NCBI GenBank assembly: GCA_003519585.1
Contig: DOWL01000224.1
Location: 10,607-62,047 of the forward strand
Source: Nocardioides sp.
GTDB lineage: Bacteria; Actinomycetota; Actinomycetes; Propionibacteriales; Nocardioidaceae
Direction: 5' to 3'
Length of the DNA: 51,441 nucleotides
Positions 49,314 to 51,441 of the stretch are shown here, piece after piece; position 1 is the stretch's first letter; every line of letters starts with the position of its first letter. Under the pieces are notes generated by a model. It was given only the letters and a program-made list of their open reading frames with translations, made no database searches and was not told where the DNA came from. The position numbers and the translations under genes are program-made.

Positions 49314-49891
49314 AGCTCCAGATGTCCCGCCGCCTCGAGCTGCTCGGCGAGCAACAGCATCCGCCGGACCTCCGCGTCGGTCGGATCGTCGAGCGCAGCC
49401 CGGCCGGTGGCGACCACCCGCGCGAAGGCCGCCGCCCGGAACAGCACATCCGCGAACTCGCTGCCGGCGATCCCGCGGAGCACCTCGTCGACCATGGTCC
49501 GCAGCTCGTCGGGGCCGGGCGGGTCCGCCACGCCCGCCACCACCTGCGCGACCTGGGCGGTACGCCGGCCCGCGTCGTACTCCCGGGCGACCTGCGCCGG
49601 GTCGGCGTAGACCCACGAGCGGAGCACGAACAGCCGCCAGAGGCAGCCGGCCAGCGAGTCGGCCGGGGACCCCGACCACACCTCGGCGATCGTCTCGATG
49701 CCCTCGGTCTCCGCGAGCCGCAGCACGCGCTCGGCGACCTCGGGGTCGTCGGTGGAGCGGGCGCCCCGGACCAGCAGGTTGGCGGCCCGGTCGGCCGCCT
49801 CGCTCACCCGCGCCGGGTCCTCGCCGCCGACGATCTCGGCGAAGAAGTCGGCGCCCGGCTTCATCGGGCGGTGGTGCTGACGATCTGACAC
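49295..49891 (-). CDS. Hypothetical protein, all-helical
   Basis: A 198-residue actinobacterial hypothetical protein. Nearly the whole sequence is amphipathic helix, for example MKPGADFFAEIVGGEDPARV, ADRAANLLVRGARSTDDPEV, WRLFVLRSWVYADPAQVARE and VRRMLLLAEQLEAAGHLELT. It has no signal peptide and no recognised catalytic motif. The GTG at 49891 is 7 nt after TAGCGT on its strand (leaderless); Met at 49864 is an alternative. Function unknown. Confidence 0.75.
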   Translation of the reverse strand: MSDRQHHRPMKPGADFFAEIVGGEDPARVSEAADRAANLLVRGARSTDDPEVAERVLRLAETEGIETIAEVWSGSPADSLAGCLWRLFVLRSWVYADPAQVAREYDAGRRTAQVAQVVAGVADPPGPDELRTMVDEVLRGIAGSEFADVLFRAAAFARVVATGRAALDDPTDAEVRRMLLLAEQLEAAGHLELTHGLA

Positions 49892-49898
49892 GCAGGCC

Positions 49899-49904
49899 AC
49901 GCTA
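49899..49904 (-). promoter_or_regulatory. Leaderless -10 (TAGCGT) for the 49891 gene
   Basis: TAGCGT on the minus strand at 49904-49899, 7 nt before the GTG at 49891. The same hexamer precedes the Eis-like gene at 23383. Confidence 0.5.
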
Positions 49905-49927
49905 CGCGCGCGTGGTGAGCCGTGAGG

Positions 49928-51067
49928 TCAGGCGTGCGGGCCGACCCGGACCGTGCCGACGACGAGCTCGGGACGGGAATCGAGGATGGCGCCGATCCGC
50001 TCCACCTCGACCTCGAGGGCGGCGAGTTGGCGCCGGGTGAGTCGGCCCAGGGGCTCGACGGTGATGGCCACGCGCCGGCCGGCGCGTTTCTGGTGCCAGA
50101 CGCCACCGACCTCTCCGTCGAGCAGCAGTACGGGAAAGTTCCCGGCCTGGCTCCCGGCCAGCGCGCGTTCCGCGGCCCGGCCCGGGAAGAGGCGGGCCCG
50201 CGGCTGCGACCCGACCTGGAAGGCATCGAAGTACGGCAGCAGCCGGACCTCGGGTGCCGGCGCCGCGTCGAACGTGGTGTCGCCACGCCAGACCCACGCC
50301 GGCTCGCCGTCGAGGTCGACCTCGTCGAGTGCGGCCCGTTCGAACAGCTCACGCGCCCAGACCGTCGAGGTCGCGAGCCACTGCGCGAGGTGGGCGGGAG
50401 TCGCGGGGCCGTACGCCGCGAGGTAGCCGCGCAGCAGCGCGAGCTGGGCCGGTCCCGGGTCGGCGGGGACCATGTCGGGCAGCCACCACGACGGGCTGGC
50501 GTAGGTGACCCGCCGGCCACGAGTCGGGCCGAAGCAGAGCACGCCGCGGGCCGCCGCCGGCCGCAGCGCCTGCCGCCATCGAGGCCAGAACCCGCCGAAG
50601 GCCGGCATCGTTTCGGCGCTCGCCCACTCACCACACGCCGTGGCCACGATCGCGTCGAGTTCCTCGGTCGTCCGGTCGTCGTCGCGGAGGGCCTCGTCGA
50701 GGGCGGCCACCACCGCATCGGTCTCCTCGGCCGTCAGCCGGACCCCCTCGGCGTGACCGCCCGACGAGGGCACCGACGCGAGCGCTGCCAGCCACCAGTC
50801 CAGCTCGGTGGCCGGCAGCAGGTGGACCGTGCCGCGCGGGCCGAAGGTCTTGACCAGCGACCGCTCCTCCCAGAGCGCTCGGGCGACGTCCGCGCGCGTC
50901 GTACCGGCCACGCGGAGGGCCAACGACAGCTCCGCCGCCGACATCACCTGGGCGTGCACCCCCGCCATCGCGGATGCCGCCTGCGTCAGCGATGGCAACG
51001 GCCCCGGGGCATCGGAGAGTCCGTGCCGAGCCAGCCGGCGCGCGTTGACCTCCGACCAGCCGGTCAC
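49928..51067 (-). CDS. Winged-helix DNA-binding protein, AlkZ/YcaQ-like
   Basis: A 379-residue protein of the HTH_42 family, whose characterised members are DNA glycosylases that remove alkylated or crosslinked bases. Segments are NARRLARHGLSDAPG, MAGVHAQVMSAAELSLALRV (helix carrying the Gln used for catalysis in relatives), VKTFGPRGTVHLLPATELDW, LRGYLAAYGPATPAHLAQWL and VRLLPYFDAFQVG. The GTG at 51067 overlaps the stop of hrpA (GTGA). Glycosylase activity is plausible but is not shown by the sequence alone. Confidence 0.82.
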   Translation of the reverse strand: MTGWSEVNARRLARHGLSDAPGPLPSLTQAASAMAGVHAQVMSAAELSLALRVAGTTRADVARALWEERSLVKTFGPRGTVHLLPATELDWWLAALASVPSSGGHAEGVRLTAEETDAVVAALDEALRDDDRTTEELDAIVATACGEWASAETMPAFGGFWPRWRQALRPAAARGVLCFGPTRGRRVTYASPSWWLPDMVPADPGPAQLALLRGYLAAYGPATPAHLAQWLATSTVWARELFERAALDEVDLDGEPAWVWRGDTTFDAAPAPEVRLLPYFDAFQVGSQPRARLFPGRAAERALAGSQAGNFPVLLLDGEVGGVWHQKRAGRRVAITVEPLGRLTRRQLAALEVEVERIGAILDSRPELVVGTVRVGPHA

Positions 51068-51441
51068 GTGGCGAGCGCCTTGCGGACCCGCTCGTCGCTG
51101 ACCGGGTGTGCCGTGCCGAGCTGCTGGGCCCAGAGGGAGACGCGGTACTCCTCGAGCATCCAGCGCGCCCGCCGCAAGCGCTCGCCGGGTGGCCGCCCCT
51201 CGGGGAGCGCGGCGAGCTGGTGCAGGTAGGCGTCCTGGAGGTCCAGGATCCGGTCCATCAGCGCGCGATCGCGGTTGACCGCGGCGCCGCCCTGGTCGAG
51301 CGCCTCGCGGCGCAGGGTCAGCGCCCGCAGGTAGGTCGGGTAGCGGCGCAGCTGCTCGGGACCGGCCTCGGACAGGAACCCCGGATGCATCAGCCGCTCC
51401 AGCTGGCCTTTCATGTCGGCCAGGGCCGGCAGCAGCGCCAT
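51064..51441 (-). CDS. hrpA: ATP-dependent RNA helicase HrpA, C-terminal fragment
   Basis: The last 125 residues of HrpA, the DUF3418 C-terminal region: ADMKGQLERLMHPGFLSEAG, PEQLRRYPTYLRALTLRREA and RARWMLEEYRVSLWAQQLGT, with the WMLEEYRVSLFAQ-like signature of this family. The helicase motifs and the start lie beyond the right edge. It overlaps the AlkZ-like gene by 4 bp, so the two are translationally coupled. Confidence 0.85.
   Translation of the reverse strand: MALLPALADMKGQLERLMHPGFLSEAGPEQLRRYPTYLRALTLRREALDQGGAAVNRDRALMDRILDLQDAYLHQLAALPEGRPPGERLRRARWMLEEYRVSLWAQQLGTAHPVSDERVRKALAT

Noticed and set aside
49132..50040. 302-codon plus-strand frame
   Set aside because: Arginine/proline-rich shadow over the hypothetical gene at 49295, without domain or ribosome site.

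Overview
The window is about 51 kb of very GC-rich DNA with GTG starts, 4-bp GTGA/ATGA gene overlaps, many genes that look leaderless, and actinobacterial gene families: F420-dependent oxidoreductase, DUF3000, coproporphyrin-dependent haem enzymes, NYN/OST-HTH protein, DUF4349 lipoprotein, LigC and stand-alone LigD polymerase. It looks like a chromosomal segment of a Nocardioides-like member of the Propionibacteriales. The genus is inferred from gene content, not from a marker gene. No tRNA, rRNA, CRISPR array, phage or complete insertion sequence was recognised.

Layout. 1-2.5 kb: a truncated sensor kinase divergent from a LuxR-type regulator with a degenerate receiver. 2.6-4.6 kb: an XRE regulator divergent from an alpha/beta hydrolase-TetR pair, each with a visible operator. 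4.7-15.3 kb: a stress block with catalase, a SigB/F-type sigma factor (frameshifted), WrbA, a PPOX stress protein (frameshifted), an F420 oxidoreductase, two SRPBCC proteins, a haem-oxygenase-fold iron enzyme overlapping a CDGSH Fe-S protein, a methyltransferase, a zinc alcohol dehydrogenase and a cation/proton antiporter. Five start codons here follow a GGGTAC-like box by 9-10 nt, and catalase has the same box further upstream, which suggests a shared stress-sigma regulon. 15.3-23.3 kb: two NHEJ-type enzymes (LigC, LigD polymerase) flank a glycosyltransferase-Stealth fusion, a candidate structured RNA and a secreted LamG protein. 23.4-25.1 kb: an Eis-like acetyltransferase (frameshifted) and MsrB.

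25.3-47.3 kb carries an expanded haem neighbourhood: hemQ at 26.0-26.7, coproporphyrinogen oxidase at 40.1-41.4 and hemE at 44.2-45.3, followed by DUF3000 and RNase D. Between hemQ and the oxidase lie a beta-lactamase-like hydrolase, a LuxR regulator, a Rid-FAD oxidase fusion, a three-gene two-component locus containing a degenerate kinase, a YefM-YoeB toxin-antitoxin pair with its operator, and secreted or hypothetical proteins. 47.3-51.4 kb: a solute-binding lipoprotein, an orphan MazF-like protein, a candidate small RNA, a hypothetical protein, an AlkZ-like winged-helix protein and the 3' end of hrpA.

The most unusual signal is a family of three roughly 167-bp elements (35651-35817, 35814-35979, 44053-44221). 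Each is bounded by CTAG and long inverted repeats. Two share a 75-bp core that is clearly homologous although their inverted repeats are unrelated; the third has a more diverged core. One copy sits between two convergent genes that now use its two CTAG copies as stop codons. Several frames are broken by single-base changes, mostly in short homopolymers; sequencing error must be excluded before biology is inferred from them.
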